Positions 52,620 to 62,256 are shown, counted from the stretch's first letter. The stretch: DNA of 64,000 bases from Infirmifilum lucidum (GCF_014876775.1 NZ_CP062310.1:1561847-1625846); one strand, 5' to 3'. The notes: a model not told the origin generated them from the letters alone. Numbers and translations are program-made.

Positions 52620-53810
52620 GTGTCCAGTAGCGAGAGGAGTAGAGCATACAAACTGGTGGCGTCCTTCGGGATAGTAAGCCTCCTCGGGGATATCGTGTAC
52701 GAGGGCTCGAGGGGCACGATCCCGACGTACATGAAGCACCTTGGCGCCTCAGCTGCAGTCGTCGGCACTGTCATGGGCCTAGGAGAGCTGATGTCGTACT
52801 TCTCGAGGCTCCTCGGAGGCTTCCTCGCGGATAAGACAAAGAGTTACTGGCTACTCATTTTTCTCGGGTACGGGTTAATCATCGCAATACCGCTGATATC
52901 CCTCAGCGAGATATTGGGGCCGGGCTGGGCGCTAGCTGCAGCCCTAGTTATACTGGAGAGACTCGGGAAAGGCTTGAGGACACCTTCACGCGACACAATA
53001 ATCTCCTTTGCATCCAAGAGTATTGGGAGCGGCAAGGCTTTCGGGCTACACGAGCTCCTAGATCAGGTTGGGGCCACGGCGGGCCCACTCTTCTTTGCAG
53101 GCATACTCGCCCTGACCTCCAGCTATAGGCAGGCATTCCTCTATTCAATAATCCCCTACGCCCTACTCATGGCGACACTCGCCTACGTGAGGTCGACTAC
53201 AGCACTCCCCGTGGGGGTTGCAGAGAGGAAGGAAAGCAGTGGAAACGGCATCCTTAACAGGGAGGCAGTAGCCTACATAGTAGCAGTCTTCGTGAACTCG
53301 ATGGGGCTGTTCCCGGCATCCCTCATACTATACCTCGCGTCCGAAGCGCTGGAGTTTCAGGCTCTAGGGGCGTGGCTCCCACCAGTGCTCTACGCCGTGA
53401 TACAGCTCGTAGACGCGATTTTCGCCTTGGCGTTCGGCCTCCTATACGACAGATATAAACTCTGGGTGCTCCTATTCCCCTTCACGCTGTCCACGCTCAT
53501 ACCCCTCTTAGCCCTCCAGCGCGGCATCGCCCTCGTAGCCCTGTCGGCTGTGGTCTTCGGCCTGGTTCTCGGATCACAGGAGTCCGTGTACAGGGCGGCT
53601 GTAGGGGATCTGACAGAGCCCTCCGTGAGGGCTACAGCGTATGGCCTCTTCAGCACAGCTGTCGGGCTTGGCTCTTTAATCTCGGGTGCTATCTACGGGC
53701 TTATGATAGACCTTGGCTTTCCCCTGTGGGTCAGCGGGGTATACGTCGTGGCCACACAGGCCGCCTGCACGTTCCTCCTGCTCCACGTCGCGAGGAGGCG
53801 CCGAGGGTAA
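52620..53810 (+). CDS. MFS transporter
   Basis: A 396-residue protein with twelve predicted helices. The MFS motif A region reads RLLGGFLADKTKSYWLLIF, and GLRTPSRDTIISFASK and GKAFGLHELLDQVGATAGP match a subgroup annotated as general MFS efflux proteins. Substrate unknown. GTG 52620 is used. Confidence 0.85.
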   Translation: MSSSERSRAYKLVASFGIVSLLGDIVYEGSRGTIPTYMKHLGASAAVVGTVMGLGELMSYFSRLLGGFLADKTKSYWLLIFLGYGLIIAIPLISLSEILGPGWALAAALVILERLGKGLRTPSRDTIISFASKSIGSGKAFGLHELLDQVGATAGPLFFAGILALTSSYRQAFLYSIIPYALLMATLAYVRSTTALPVGVAERKESSGNGILNREAVAYIVAVFVNSMGLFPASLILYLASEALEFQALGAWLPPVLYAVIQLVDAIFALAFGLLYDRYKLWVLLFPFTLSTLIPLLALQRGIALVALSAVVFGLVLGSQESVYRAAVGDLTEPSVRATAYGLFSTAVGLGSLISGAIYGLMIDLGFPLWVSGVYVVATQAACTFLLLHVARRRRG

Positions 53811-53876
53811 AAAGTTTTTTAACTAGACTATTCTGGGTCTTTTAACGCGGGCAGGCGCTTTAACTCGGCTATTGCT

Positions 53877-54323
53877 ATGTACGGTGTTGTAAGCTATTTC
53901 GTCAGCGATGATGACTTAATGGAGGCCCTTAGATCCATCAGATCCCAAGTAAACACGGGAGGCCTCTTCGTCTTCGACACCTGGAACATTGTAAGTGTCC
54001 AGGAGAAGAGGCTCTACTACGAGACGCCCTCGGCGAGCTTCCGCAGGTCTGGGACTATGCTCGCAATAAAGGAGGAGGCCTGGAAGCTCGACCTCTACAA
54101 CCAAGCAGCACTACTCGAGATAACGTGGTCAGTGATAGACCTCCTAGAGGACAAGATAGACGTGTTCACCCACAAGATTAACATAAGGCTCTTCTCGCCC
54201 CGGGAGATAAAGCACTACCTACGCGAGGCGGGCTTCGACGTAAAAGCAGTGTTCGAGAACTATGCTTGCAAGTCCTTCACTGAGCTGAGCCCAGAAATGA
54301 TTATTGTCGCGTCAGCGACCTAA
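53877..54323 (+). pseudogene. C-terminal fragment of a SAM methyltransferase
   Basis: A 148-residue frame matching the second half of class I methyltransferases: MYGVVSYFVSDDDLMEALR and TGGLFVFDTW correspond to the part after motif II. The frame is open upstream only to a TAA near 53820, and FNSAIA just before the ATG still looks family-like, but the SAM-binding motif I is missing. So it is probably a 5'-truncated gene. Confidence 0.6.
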
Positions 54324-54382
54324 AAGCTTAATTTATGAGTGAAATAGAATAGACTGCCTGTAATGGTCTCCTGGTGTAAGAA

Positions 54383-56257
54383 ATGAAATCTGGACGCATA
54401 ACTACTGCTGTAATAGCAGCTGCTGGCGTTGCAAGCAGGCTTCGCCCATACAGCCTTGAGACGCCGAAGAGCCTAATGGAACTGAGTAGAGGGTTGTCCA
54501 TCATAGAGTGGAATGTATCGAGGCTAAGGAATGCCGGTTTTAGAAATATACTCATAGTGACGCGGGAGGAATATGTCGAGCTCTTTAAGGGTAAACTTGC
54601 CGGGCATGCTGTCGTGACAGCCGTAGAGGGAGTTCGCGAGTTCGGCAACCTGTACACTGTTTACACAGCATTGAAACACGTTAAGCCCCCATTCCTAGTT
54701 GTTATGTCAGATCACATCTTCGAGGAGGAGATTTTAACGCGGATACTAAGCAAGGAGAGCAGTAAGGCTTTCACAATATGCCTAGACAGGAAGCCTCCAA
54801 GACCCGACTTGCATGAGGGGTTACAGGTAATCCTTGAAGACGGCGTCATCAAGAGGGTTGGGAAGGGTGTAGGATATGCCTTCGGCATAGACACCGGTTT
54901 GATAGTCTTCAGGGAGGGGTCTCTGCGCTACGTCGAAGAGGCCATTAGGGATAAAGGTGTTAATGCGGCTATAGGCGATGCGCTAGATCTAGCTGCAAGA
55001 GATGGCGAAGTCGACTACGTGGATGTTACGGGTTTGGTGTGGAAGGATATCGACACGCCTGAAGATCTTGTCGAGGCCCGTTCAATATTGCCAAAGATTC
55101 TAAGGCGCGATGCGGGTAGAACAAAGGATATTTTCTCCCGGTTGCTCATCAGGCCACTATCCTCGGTTCTCGCATCTTCCCTCTCACTTCTCCGAGAAGT
55201 TCCGACGTGTATAGCCATTAGCGTCATAGCACTAGCACTCTACTGGTTTTCACTGAACCTTCCGAGAGGAGGCTGGCTACATGTTGTTCTAAGCGTTGCC
55301 CTGGCGTACTCTGCCTCGCTTCTGGTCGACCTAAACGAGGCTATACGGACGGTTACCAAGGCTACCGGGATCTCCCAGCTAGTTTGGCTCACAAGCACAG
55401 TTATAGACACACTGCTAGTCGCAACGCTAGCTAGTCCAGCCTATCTGTACACGTATATGCTCGTGCCCCTGTTGGCTCTTAGCAATGTCGAAAGAGAGAA
55501 TGGCGGCATCTTCGTAACCCTCTCTTCAAGGTATCTCAGGTGGTTGCTAACGCCCCTGTTCTTGTCCTCTAATATTAACTTCGCTAGTTTGGATTTACAC
55601 GGCCTGCTGGTATTGTTCTACTACTTCCAGGGTGTTACTGCCCTAATGGTTGTCCTCCAAGACCTCTTCCACACCCGACCCGTTACACCTAGGGTTCAGA
55701 GATCAGCGGAGAAGCCGAAACCCGTAATAGAAGTTTCGCATATTGTCGTGAAAAGGCATATCGAGAGAATTGTGAATAATAGCCTAGCCTTGCTCTTTGC
55801 CTTCTTACTCATGGACGCTGCTAAGAGTGTAGTAGGAGACTTGCAGGTAGCGGAGATCTACGGGCGTGCGGTCTCTATTGCAGACTTTATAACGCTCCTA
55901 GAGCTACTATTCCTGCTCTACTATGGTTACCGCATTCTCGTCTCTGTGAAGTTCTTCGCCGACGTAGCCGTTGAGCGAGTATCGAAGGCCATGGGGGTGA
56001 CGCAAAGTACGGCAATGCATATACTCGTGAGCACATTCTACGTCATTGTGGGGTGGGTTTTAGCTGTAATTGTTTCGCCAATGGTAAGAAGCTTTCCAGT
56101 GTATGGATCAGTATTTTCCACGGTGCTATCTCTAGCTGGTTTAGGGATTTTAGCTTTCTTCCTCTACGACCTTGCACGGCAGTTGCAAAGAGTCTTCAGC
56201 GACATTTATACAGCTATCTCCAAGAGGATCATGGAGTCCTTGAAAGGTGGAGAGTGA
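54383..56257 (+). CDS. Nucleotidyltransferase fused to a degenerate CDP-alcohol transferase-like membrane domain
   Basis: A 624-residue protein. Residues 1-235 are an NTP transferase like inositol-1-phosphate cytidylyltransferase: AAGVASRLRPYSLETPKSL, VVMSDHIF, YAFGIDTGL and KDIDTPEDL. Residues about 245-345 align with the membrane part of DIPP synthases (TKDIFSRLLIRPLSSVLAS) but the catalytic D-G-x2-A-R signature is replaced by VDLNEAIRT. A further 250 residues hold about six more helices. The next gene, overlapping by one base, has the reverse pattern. Likely makes an activated alcohol for polar lipid or solute synthesis. Confidence 0.7.
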   Translation: MKSGRITTAVIAAAGVASRLRPYSLETPKSLMELSRGLSIIEWNVSRLRNAGFRNILIVTREEYVELFKGKLAGHAVVTAVEGVREFGNLYTVYTALKHVKPPFLVVMSDHIFEEEILTRILSKESSKAFTICLDRKPPRPDLHEGLQVILEDGVIKRVGKGVGYAFGIDTGLIVFREGSLRYVEEAIRDKGVNAAIGDALDLAARDGEVDYVDVTGLVWKDIDTPEDLVEARSILPKILRRDAGRTKDIFSRLLIRPLSSVLASSLSLLREVPTCIAISVIALALYWFSLNLPRGGWLHVVLSVALAYSASLLVDLNEAIRTVTKATGISQLVWLTSTVIDTLLVATLASPAYLYTYMLVPLLALSNVERENGGIFVTLSSRYLRWLLTPLFLSSNINFASLDLHGLLVLFYYFQGVTALMVVLQDLFHTRPVTPRVQRSAEKPKPVIEVSHIVVKRHIERIVNNSLALLFAFLLMDAAKSVVGDLQVAEIYGRAVSIADFITLLELLFLLYYGYRILVSVKFFADVAVERVSKAMGVTQSTAMHILVSTFYVIVGWVLAVIVSPMVRSFPVYGSVFSTVLSLAGLGILAFFLYDLARQLQRVFSDIYTAISKRIMESLKGGE

Positions 56258-57381
56258 TGAAAGTCATTCTAACGACCAGCGAGCTCCACGATCCCTGCTC
56301 CTCCGTTAGTACAAGGATATTTGGTGTACCGCTCATAGTCAGGGTTATAAGGGAGTACAATAGGGCGGGCTTTACGCCTATTATCGTAAGTCCATGCGAC
56401 GACATAAAATATACACTCGAGAGACATAACGTCTCGGCTCATGTAGGCAGATGGCCTCATGTGGCAGACACCGACGTCCTCATCGCACGGGCAGATGTTT
56501 TAATCGACGCCGGAGCTCTGAGCAATATTGCCCAGAGCAGAGGTAACACGGCCTACCTCGTTGGTGAAGAGGTTGTTGCCTTAAAACTTACAGGGGCACT
56601 TGTAGGAGAGCTGGGAGAACACTCCCTGCACACTGCTCCCAGCTCCCTGTACCGCCTGATCGCCGAGAAGCGAAGCGTGGAACCGTCAACAGTCACTCTT
56701 TTTGAAAAAGATGCAGCTATCTTCGGGGATGGTAGATCTCTGGAGAGATGGCTTCTACGGAAAGCCCAGAAAGGCGTACACTTCACGTCGAAGCTTAACG
56801 CTCCCGTAGAGAACTTGATCGTGCGGCTTGTCGGCAAGTTTCCCTGGGTCACTCCTAATAGAGTGACTCTACTAGTTAACGTGCTTGCTATCCTGCCACT
56901 CATCTACTTCTACTACGGCCACATCCTCATTGGGAGCCTCCTCGCGTACTTCATCGGCATACTTGACGGCGTTGACGGGAAGCTAGCCAGAGTTAGGGGA
57001 GTGTCTACCAAGCTAGGCTTGCTTGAGCACAGTCTAGATACTCTCTACGAGCTCGCGTGGTACGCCTCGTTTACTCTGGGCTACTACAGGCTTACCTGGG
57101 ACACGACAGCGCTAGTGCTCGGGTTCATGCTACTCACCATAAACAGCTACCTGAAGCACGTGTACCTGCAGTTCGAGCTAGCTACGGGCAAACCTCTTAA
57201 GACACTATTCAGGACATTTTCGAGGATAGATGGCAGGAGGAACGTCTACATTCTCTATTTCATTATTTCATCCATTCTAGGTGTACCCGTCCTGGGAATC
57301 CTCCTCTCACTGGTACACGCGACAGTCACAGCAATCGTGTACACTGTCCAGTCCACCAGGCACTTAAGGCTACTAGACTGA
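56257..57381 (+). CDS. CDP-alcohol phosphatidyltransferase with degenerate nucleotidyltransferase domain
   Basis: A 374-residue protein. The first 180 residues look like an NTP transferase that lost its nucleotide loop (VILTTSELHDPCSSV where G-x-G-x-R is expected, then RIFGVPLIVRVIREYNRAGF). The rest is a CDP-alcohol phosphotransferase with about six helices: ILDGVDGKLARVRG keeps D-x2-D-G-x2-A-R, and LGLLEHSLDTLYE follows, a variant of G-x3-D-x3-D. ATG 56257 overlaps the previous stop (TGATG), so the frame back to 56053 is not the gene. Probably a phosphodiester-lipid headgroup or inositol-phosphate synthase. Confidence 0.75.
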   Translation: MKVILTTSELHDPCSSVSTRIFGVPLIVRVIREYNRAGFTPIIVSPCDDIKYTLERHNVSAHVGRWPHVADTDVLIARADVLIDAGALSNIAQSRGNTAYLVGEEVVALKLTGALVGELGEHSLHTAPSSLYRLIAEKRSVEPSTVTLFEKDAAIFGDGRSLERWLLRKAQKGVHFTSKLNAPVENLIVRLVGKFPWVTPNRVTLLVNVLAILPLIYFYYGHILIGSLLAYFIGILDGVDGKLARVRGVSTKLGLLEHSLDTLYELAWYASFTLGYYRLTWDTTALVLGFMLLTINSYLKHVYLQFELATGKPLKTLFRTFSRIDGRRNVYILYFIISSILGVPVLGILLSLVHATVTAIVYTVQSTRHLRLLD

Positions 57382-57437
57382 GAGTGACCAAGCGGTTTAA
57401 ATCCTGGGGGCCCGGGAGCTAGAGATGGGGTGTACGC

Positions 57438-58256
57438 GTGAGACCAGAGGAAAGCGCTGCTTCTACTCTCAGAAAGCGCGTCGTCGAGGCAGGACTGGAG
57501 CAGGCTCTGAGGGAGACCGTAACCAAGCTATTCCCCGAGATCAGTGAACCCTTCGAGGGGGTGAGTAAAGTCCTGTGCGTCCAGCCCCACCCTGATGACT
57601 GCGATTTGGGCGCTGGAGGGACGCTCGCAGACCTCGCAGGCAGGGGTGTTGAGGTCGTATACCTAACGATGACTGATGGCTCTAGGGGCACTACTGACCC
57701 GGCGATGGAACAGGAGAGGCTAGCCGAGATCAGGCGCAGAGAGCAGGAGGAGGCTGGCAGGGTCATAGGGGTCTCCAGGATTCTCTGGCTGGGCTACCCC
57801 GACACGCTCCTGCCCTACACTCCTGAAGTCCGAGAAAGGGTTTTAAGGGTGATACGCGAGGAGAAACCCGACGTCGTGTTTGCCCCAGACCCCTGGCTCA
57901 TGTACGAGGCACACCCCGACCACAGAGTCACAGGGTTAGTAGCCTCGGAGGCTGTGATGTTCTCCCCCCTCCCCCTGATTGCCCGGGAAGTACACCCCCA
58001 CGTCGTCGCGGTGGTAGCCTACTACTACACGGCTAGGCCGAACTACTTCCACGACGTCTCAGGCACTTTCAACAGGAAGCTAGAAGCTCTCTCCAGGCAT
58101 AAGAGCCAGTTCGAGTCAGTGTGGCCGATCGTTGTCGAGCAGTTAAAGGTTCTCGCTGCAGCATACGGGGCTGTCAAGGGAGTAGAGTTTGCGGAGGCGT
58201 TCCGCGTCCTGCCGTTCTCGCTGATACACGCGGTGCCGCTATCGGAGATAGTATAA
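57438..58256 (+). CDS. PIG-L/LmbE-family de-N-acetylase
   Basis: A 272-residue zinc-dependent deacetylase. The zinc motif is QPHPDDCDLGAGGTL, with TMTDGSRG and a later EAHPDHRVTG. The family acts on N-acetylglucosamine joined to inositol, lipids or other sugars. Its neighbour genes look inositol-lipid related, which suggests a GlcNAc-inositol type substrate. GTG 57438; TTTAAATCC at 57397 could be the TATA box. Confidence 0.88.
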   Translation: MRPEESAASTLRKRVVEAGLEQALRETVTKLFPEISEPFEGVSKVLCVQPHPDDCDLGAGGTLADLAGRGVEVVYLTMTDGSRGTTDPAMEQERLAEIRRREQEEAGRVIGVSRILWLGYPDTLLPYTPEVRERVLRVIREEKPDVVFAPDPWLMYEAHPDHRVTGLVASEAVMFSPLPLIAREVHPHVVAVVAYYYTARPNYFHDVSGTFNRKLEALSRHKSQFESVWPIVVEQLKVLAAAYGAVKGVEFAEAFRVLPFSLIHAVPLSEIV

Positions 58257-58288
58257 GGTTTTTATCTCCAGCACATTCTTCTTTTGCT

Positions 58289-58537
58289 GTGTCTGGTTCA
58301 GGCGAGGATAGAAAGCTGAAGAGGAGAATAGGCCTCCTGGGCGTCTTCAGTTTCGGGTACGCTAATGTCGGTGCAGGCATATACATGACCCTCGGCCTCG
58401 TGGCGAGCCACGCTGGCCCTGCAGCTCCGCTGGCATTCGCCGTTGCCTCTATCTCGTACCTCCTCACGGCTTTGAGCTACACTGAGCTCAGCTCCGCGAT
58501 ACCGGAGGCCGGCAGGAGGTGTAGCTTACTGGACTAG
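58289..58537 (+). pseudogene. N-terminal fragment of an amino-acid (APC) permease
   Basis: An 82-residue frame with the start of an APC-type permease: GVFSFGYANVGAGIYMTLGL (helix 1) and ISYLLTALSYTELSSAIPEAG (helix 2), then RRCSLLD and stop. Intact family members have about 450 residues. The rest is missing: a minus-strand gene begins 5 bases on. A deletion remnant. Confidence 0.7.
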
Positions 58538-58541
58538 CACG

Positions 58542-58745
58542 CTACGTGGTGGCCTCTAGGTAGCTCTTCAAGAGCGCTGATAGGACTTCCTTGGGTTTTT
58601 TGAACTCAACAGCTATGACTTCTCCCTTCTCGTCTACGTGTACTATGATGTCCTCGCCGGCCTTAAGCGACCTCGACGGCTCTTTCCCCTCTGAGACTAT
58701 GATCTTCAGGGTGTTAGAAAAGCTGTCGTAAAAGCTCTTGAGCAT
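58542..58745 (-). CDS. Small DUF2283-like protein
   Basis: A 67-residue protein with MLKSFYDSFSNTLKIIV and IIVHVDEKGEVIAVEF, the pattern of DUF2283 (a short beta-rich domain of unknown function). ATG 58745 is divergent from the next gene. It abuts the permease remnant, so it may have arrived with the rearrangement. Confidence 0.6.
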   Translation of the reverse strand: MLKSFYDSFSNTLKIIVSEGKEPSRSLKAGEDIIVHVDEKGEVIAVEFKKPKEVLSALLKSYLEATT

Positions 58746-58868
58746 GGAAGGCTTTTACTACTCCGGCTTAATAAAGCTTCCTTAGATTTTGTTTCATTTC
58801 GCAGAGGTATTTGAACCATTGTCAAAGTCTTAAAGTTATTAAGTTGCCCTGGATTTCTCGTATGCTGT

Positions 58869-60080
58869 ATGAGGGTTGCTGTCCTCGGTTGCGGGGCTGT
58901 AGGCTCTATAGTTGCCAGGCTGGCGCTGAAAACGCAGGTAGCTAGCGATGTCCTGTGCCTCGACAGGAACACTGAGAGGGCGAAGAGCTTCCTAGACCTA
59001 GAGGATGGTCGCGGCATTCCCGTCGAGGAGGCCGACGCTATCCAGGTCGACCTGCTTGCAGGTAAGCTCAAGGGCTTCGACGTTGTTGTAAACTCTCTAC
59101 CTACATTCATGAGAGTCGGCGAGAGGGAGATCCTACTTAACCCCCTTGTTATGGAGGCCGCTCTGAAGGCGGGGACAACGTACGTCGACATGGCGTGCTA
59201 CGGTGGCAGGCGTAGGAGGGCTGAACAGCTCGCACTCGCCAGGAGGTTTGTGGCTGAGGGTGTTCTAGCTGTCATAAATTCGGGCGCTTCTCCTGGCTTG
59301 ACGAACATACTGGCGCGGGAGGCCTATGAGGACTTCGACAGGGCGTATTCCGTAAAGATAATGTCGTTGGAGGATCAGAGGGGCTCGTCCTTCGTGATAT
59401 CGTGGTCTAAGGAGGAAATGCTCAACGTCGCGACGCCTGCTCTAGCCTACAGGAACGGCAAGTACGTCGTCTCCGAGCCGTTTGCAGAGGCGGCACTCTG
59501 CGACTTCCCGGAGCCTCTGGGCATGGTGAGGTGCTACTCTGTCTCGAACGATGAGAGCTACACTATCCCGGCTTTCCTGCGGATCCGGGACTTCTCGTAC
59601 TACGCCGGGGGGAGCGACATCGAGACACTTAGAGCTCTCTACCGCTTAGGCGTCCTGGAGGACAGGAAAGTAAATGTCAGGGGGAGAACAGTGCCGCTGA
59701 GAAGCATCCTGTACCAGATTCTGAGGGGGCCCAGTGGGCCCCGGGAGGTTTACCGGGCTGTGGAGGAGGGGTACCTCGAGGACGCCTACTTCGCGGTAAA
59801 GGTCGTTGTCGAGGGGGAGGTGGGCGGATCAAAGGCAGTCTCGACCAGGAGTGTAGTGTTCCCGAGCCAGAGGAGGGTAAACGAGTTGTTGCCCGGTGCA
59901 ACCTACATAACGTACCCTACTGCTCTGGCCGTTGTAGCCCTGATTAAAAGCCTGAGGGGGCGCAAGCTTTCGGGAGTTTATCCCCCCGAAGCCCTGCCGG
60001 GAGTCATTAGGAGGAGTGTACTAGGAGAACTCGAGGGCCACAGAATTTTCGTGAACGAGGAGTTTAGGGTTCTCGCATAG
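58869..60080 (+). CDS. Saccharopine-dehydrogenase-like oxidoreductase
   Basis: A 403-residue NAD(P)-dependent enzyme: VAVLGCGAVGSIVARLAL is the dinucleotide-binding loop, followed by VDMACYGGRRRRAEQ and NSGASPGLTNILAREA. The family includes saccharopine, carboxynorspermidine and lysine-forming enzymes; the substrate is not clear. ATG 58869 with TATA-like CTTAAAG near 58831. The suf genes start 32 bases later with their own TATA box. Confidence 0.82.
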   Translation: MRVAVLGCGAVGSIVARLALKTQVASDVLCLDRNTERAKSFLDLEDGRGIPVEEADAIQVDLLAGKLKGFDVVVNSLPTFMRVGEREILLNPLVMEAALKAGTTYVDMACYGGRRRRAEQLALARRFVAEGVLAVINSGASPGLTNILAREAYEDFDRAYSVKIMSLEDQRGSSFVISWSKEEMLNVATPALAYRNGKYVVSEPFAEAALCDFPEPLGMVRCYSVSNDESYTIPAFLRIRDFSYYAGGSDIETLRALYRLGVLEDRKVNVRGRTVPLRSILYQILRGPSGPREVYRAVEEGYLEDAYFAVKVVVEGEVGGSKAVSTRSVVFPSQRRVNELLPGATYITYPTALAVVALIKSLRGRKLSGVYPPEALPGVIRRSVLGELEGHRIFVNEEFRVLA

Positions 60081-60112
60081 CCCTGGGCAACGTTTATATC
60101 GGGCAAGACGGT

Positions 60113-60847
60113 ATGACGGTGGGATATAGGATGGATGGCTTAGTCGTAGAGAACCTTCATGTGTCTGTAGATGGCAAGGAGATAGTCCGCGGAGTGAGCT
60201 TTACAGCTCCTAAAGGCGTAATCACGGTTATCATGGGCCCCAATGGCAGCGGTAAGAGCACATTGCTCCTTGCGCTAATGGGGCACCCAAGGTACACTGT
60301 AACGGGAGGCCGTGTCCTCCTCGACGGCGAGGACTTGCTGGCACTCAAGCCCCACGAGAGAGCCCAGAAAGGCCTCTTCCTAGCCTTTCAGTCACCCCCA
60401 GAGTTGCCTGGAGTTAAAGTATACAGCTTCCTTGATGAGGCAGCCAAGAGGCTTGGGCTTTCTGTCGACAGGCCTATCGAGAGCATACTCGAGGGAGTAG
60501 GGCTTCCTAGGGGCTATGCTGACCGCAGCGTCCACGTCGGTTTCTCCGGCGGCGAGAAGAAGAGGTTTGAAGTAGCGCAGGCCCTGTTTTTCGAGCCTAA
60601 AGTCGTCATGCTCGACGAGCCGGACTCCGGGCTAGACATAGACGGCTTGAGGATGTTGTCTGAAAAGCTCAGGGAGCTTGTAGCCAAAGGTAGAGCCGTC
60701 TTGCTGGTGAGCCACAACCCTAAGACAATCGAGTACGTTAAGCCCGACAAGGTGCTCGCACTGGTCTCTGGGAGGATAGTGGCAGAGGGCGGCCTGGATC
60801 TAGTGGAGAGGATTGAAAGTGAGGGGTTCCCGGTGGTGTCAGAGTGA
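60113..60847 (+). CDS. sufC: SufC, ATPase of Fe-S cluster assembly
   Basis: A 244-residue cytosolic ABC-type ATPase that drives SufBCD scaffold work. Walker A is GPNGSGKST, signature FSGGEKKRF, and Walker B VVMLDEPDSGLDIDGL, the last typical of SufC. ATG 60113 and ATG 60131 are both possible; GTTTATATC at 60090 is the TATA box. It overlaps sufB by 4 bases (GTGA). Confidence 0.95.
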   Translation: MTVGYRMDGLVVENLHVSVDGKEIVRGVSFTAPKGVITVIMGPNGSGKSTLLLALMGHPRYTVTGGRVLLDGEDLLALKPHERAQKGLFLAFQSPPELPGVKVYSFLDEAAKRLGLSVDRPIESILEGVGLPRGYADRSVHVGFSGGEKKRFEVAQALFFEPKVVMLDEPDSGLDIDGLRMLSEKLRELVAKGRAVLLVSHNPKTIEYVKPDKVLALVSGRIVAEGGLDLVERIESEGFPVVSE

Positions 60848-62256
60848 GCAAGTCTGCTGTCCTCGAGGAGATACCTTCGCTCGAATACTCCATAAGCTCG
60901 ATAACCCATAAGCCCCGCTTAGAACTGAGGGGCAGAGTTTCGAGGAGCCTCATTGAGGAGCTTTCAAGGTCGAAGAAGGAGCCCGAGTGGATGCTCAGGC
61001 TTAGGCTGAGAAGCCTCGAGCTCTTCGAGAAGCTCCCGACGCCCAACTGGCTTGTCGGAGTAGAGGAGCTAGACCTGGAGGAGCTCGCACACTACGTCAA
61101 GCCGGACGTTGAACGGGCTAGGAGCTGGGAAGACCTACCCCCAGAGATTAGGAGCGTTTACCAGAAGCTCGGGCTCCCCGAGATAGAAGCCAAGGTTCTA
61201 TCGGGGCTAGCCGCACAGTTCGAGAGCGAGAACGTCTACATTGCGTTCAAGCAGTACCTGGAGGAGCTCGGCGTGATACTCATGGACATGGGCGAGGCCC
61301 TAATCAGATACCCAGATCTTGTAAAGAAGTACTTTATGAGGGTCTTCCCGCCGAGCGACCATAAGTTCGCGGCGTTACACGGGGCCCTGTGGAGTGGAGG
61401 GGTATTCCTCTACGTGCCCCCCGGGCTTAGGATAGAGGCACCCATAGAGGCTTTCTTCTTCATAGCGAGCGAGCTGGAAAGCCAGTTCGAGCATACGCTG
61501 ATAGTGGCAGACGAGGGGAGCTTCGTACACTTCATAGAGGGCTGTGCCGCCCCACTCTTCAAGAAGTACAGCTTCCACGACGGCATGGTTGAAATCTACG
61601 TGCACAGGAACGCGTATGTAAAATTCACGACGGTGCAGAACTGGAGCAAGAACCTCATAAACTTCAACAACAAGAGGGCCATCCTCGAGGAGAACGCTAT
61701 GATAGAGTGGGCTGAAGGCAGCCTAGGGAGCAAGGTCAGCTATGTCTACCCTGCAGCCATACTCAGGGGCGAGGGTGCGAGAGCCAGTATAGCAAACATT
61801 ACACTGGCTAAGGGATCTGTCTGGAAAGACGGTGGCGCGAAGGTATTCCACCTCGCGCCGAACACTAGCAGCGAGGTCGTAAGCAAGAGCATCAGCGCGC
61901 AGGGCGGCGTAGCGGTCTACAGGGGGCTCGTCAAGGTCGCCAGGGGTGCGGTTAACTCGAAGGCCTCTGTGAAGTGTGACAGTCTGATAGTAGACGAGGA
62001 GTCGAAGGCTTACACCTACCCCAAGAACGAGGTCGAGGAGGAGGACGTGGCGGTCGTGCACGAAGCTACCACTGCTAGGCTCAGCGAGGACGCCCTCTTC
62101 TACCTGCAGTCTAGGGGCTTAAGCGAGGGCGAGGCTAGGAGGCTCCTAGTACTGGGCTACGTCGGAGACCTGCTCGGACGCCTGCCGTTCGAATACCAGG
62201 TTGTCTTCAGGCGCGTCCTGGAGCTGGAGTTTGAAGAGCTCGGTGGATACGGATGA
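60844..62256 (+). CDS. sufB: SufB, Fe-S cluster scaffold
   Basis: A 470-residue scaffold protein for Fe-S clusters. The conserved core is visible: LWSGGVFLYVPPGLRIEAPI, VHFIEGCAAPLF, WSKNLINFNNKRA, NSKASVKCDSLI, and DVAVVHEATTARLSEDALFY. The cysteines in EGCAA and VKCDS are likely cluster ligands or persulfide acceptors. GTG 60844; overlaps sufD by 4 bases. Confidence 0.95.
   Translation: MSKSAVLEEIPSLEYSISSITHKPRLELRGRVSRSLIEELSRSKKEPEWMLRLRLRSLELFEKLPTPNWLVGVEELDLEELAHYVKPDVERARSWEDLPPEIRSVYQKLGLPEIEAKVLSGLAAQFESENVYIAFKQYLEELGVILMDMGEALIRYPDLVKKYFMRVFPPSDHKFAALHGALWSGGVFLYVPPGLRIEAPIEAFFFIASELESQFEHTLIVADEGSFVHFIEGCAAPLFKKYSFHDGMVEIYVHRNAYVKFTTVQNWSKNLINFNNKRAILEENAMIEWAEGSLGSKVSYVYPAAILRGEGARASIANITLAKGSVWKDGGAKVFHLAPNTSSEVVSKSISAQGGVAVYRGLVKVARGAVNSKASVKCDSLIVDEESKAYTYPKNEVEEEDVAVVHEATTARLSEDALFYLQSRGLSEGEARRLLVLGYVGDLLGRLPFEYQVVFRRVLELEFEELGGYG

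Noticed and set aside
56053..56256. Extension of the phosphotransferase gene upstream of 56257
   Set aside because: It is an out-of-phase reading of the preceding gene; TGATG coupling and the domain start fix ATG 56257.
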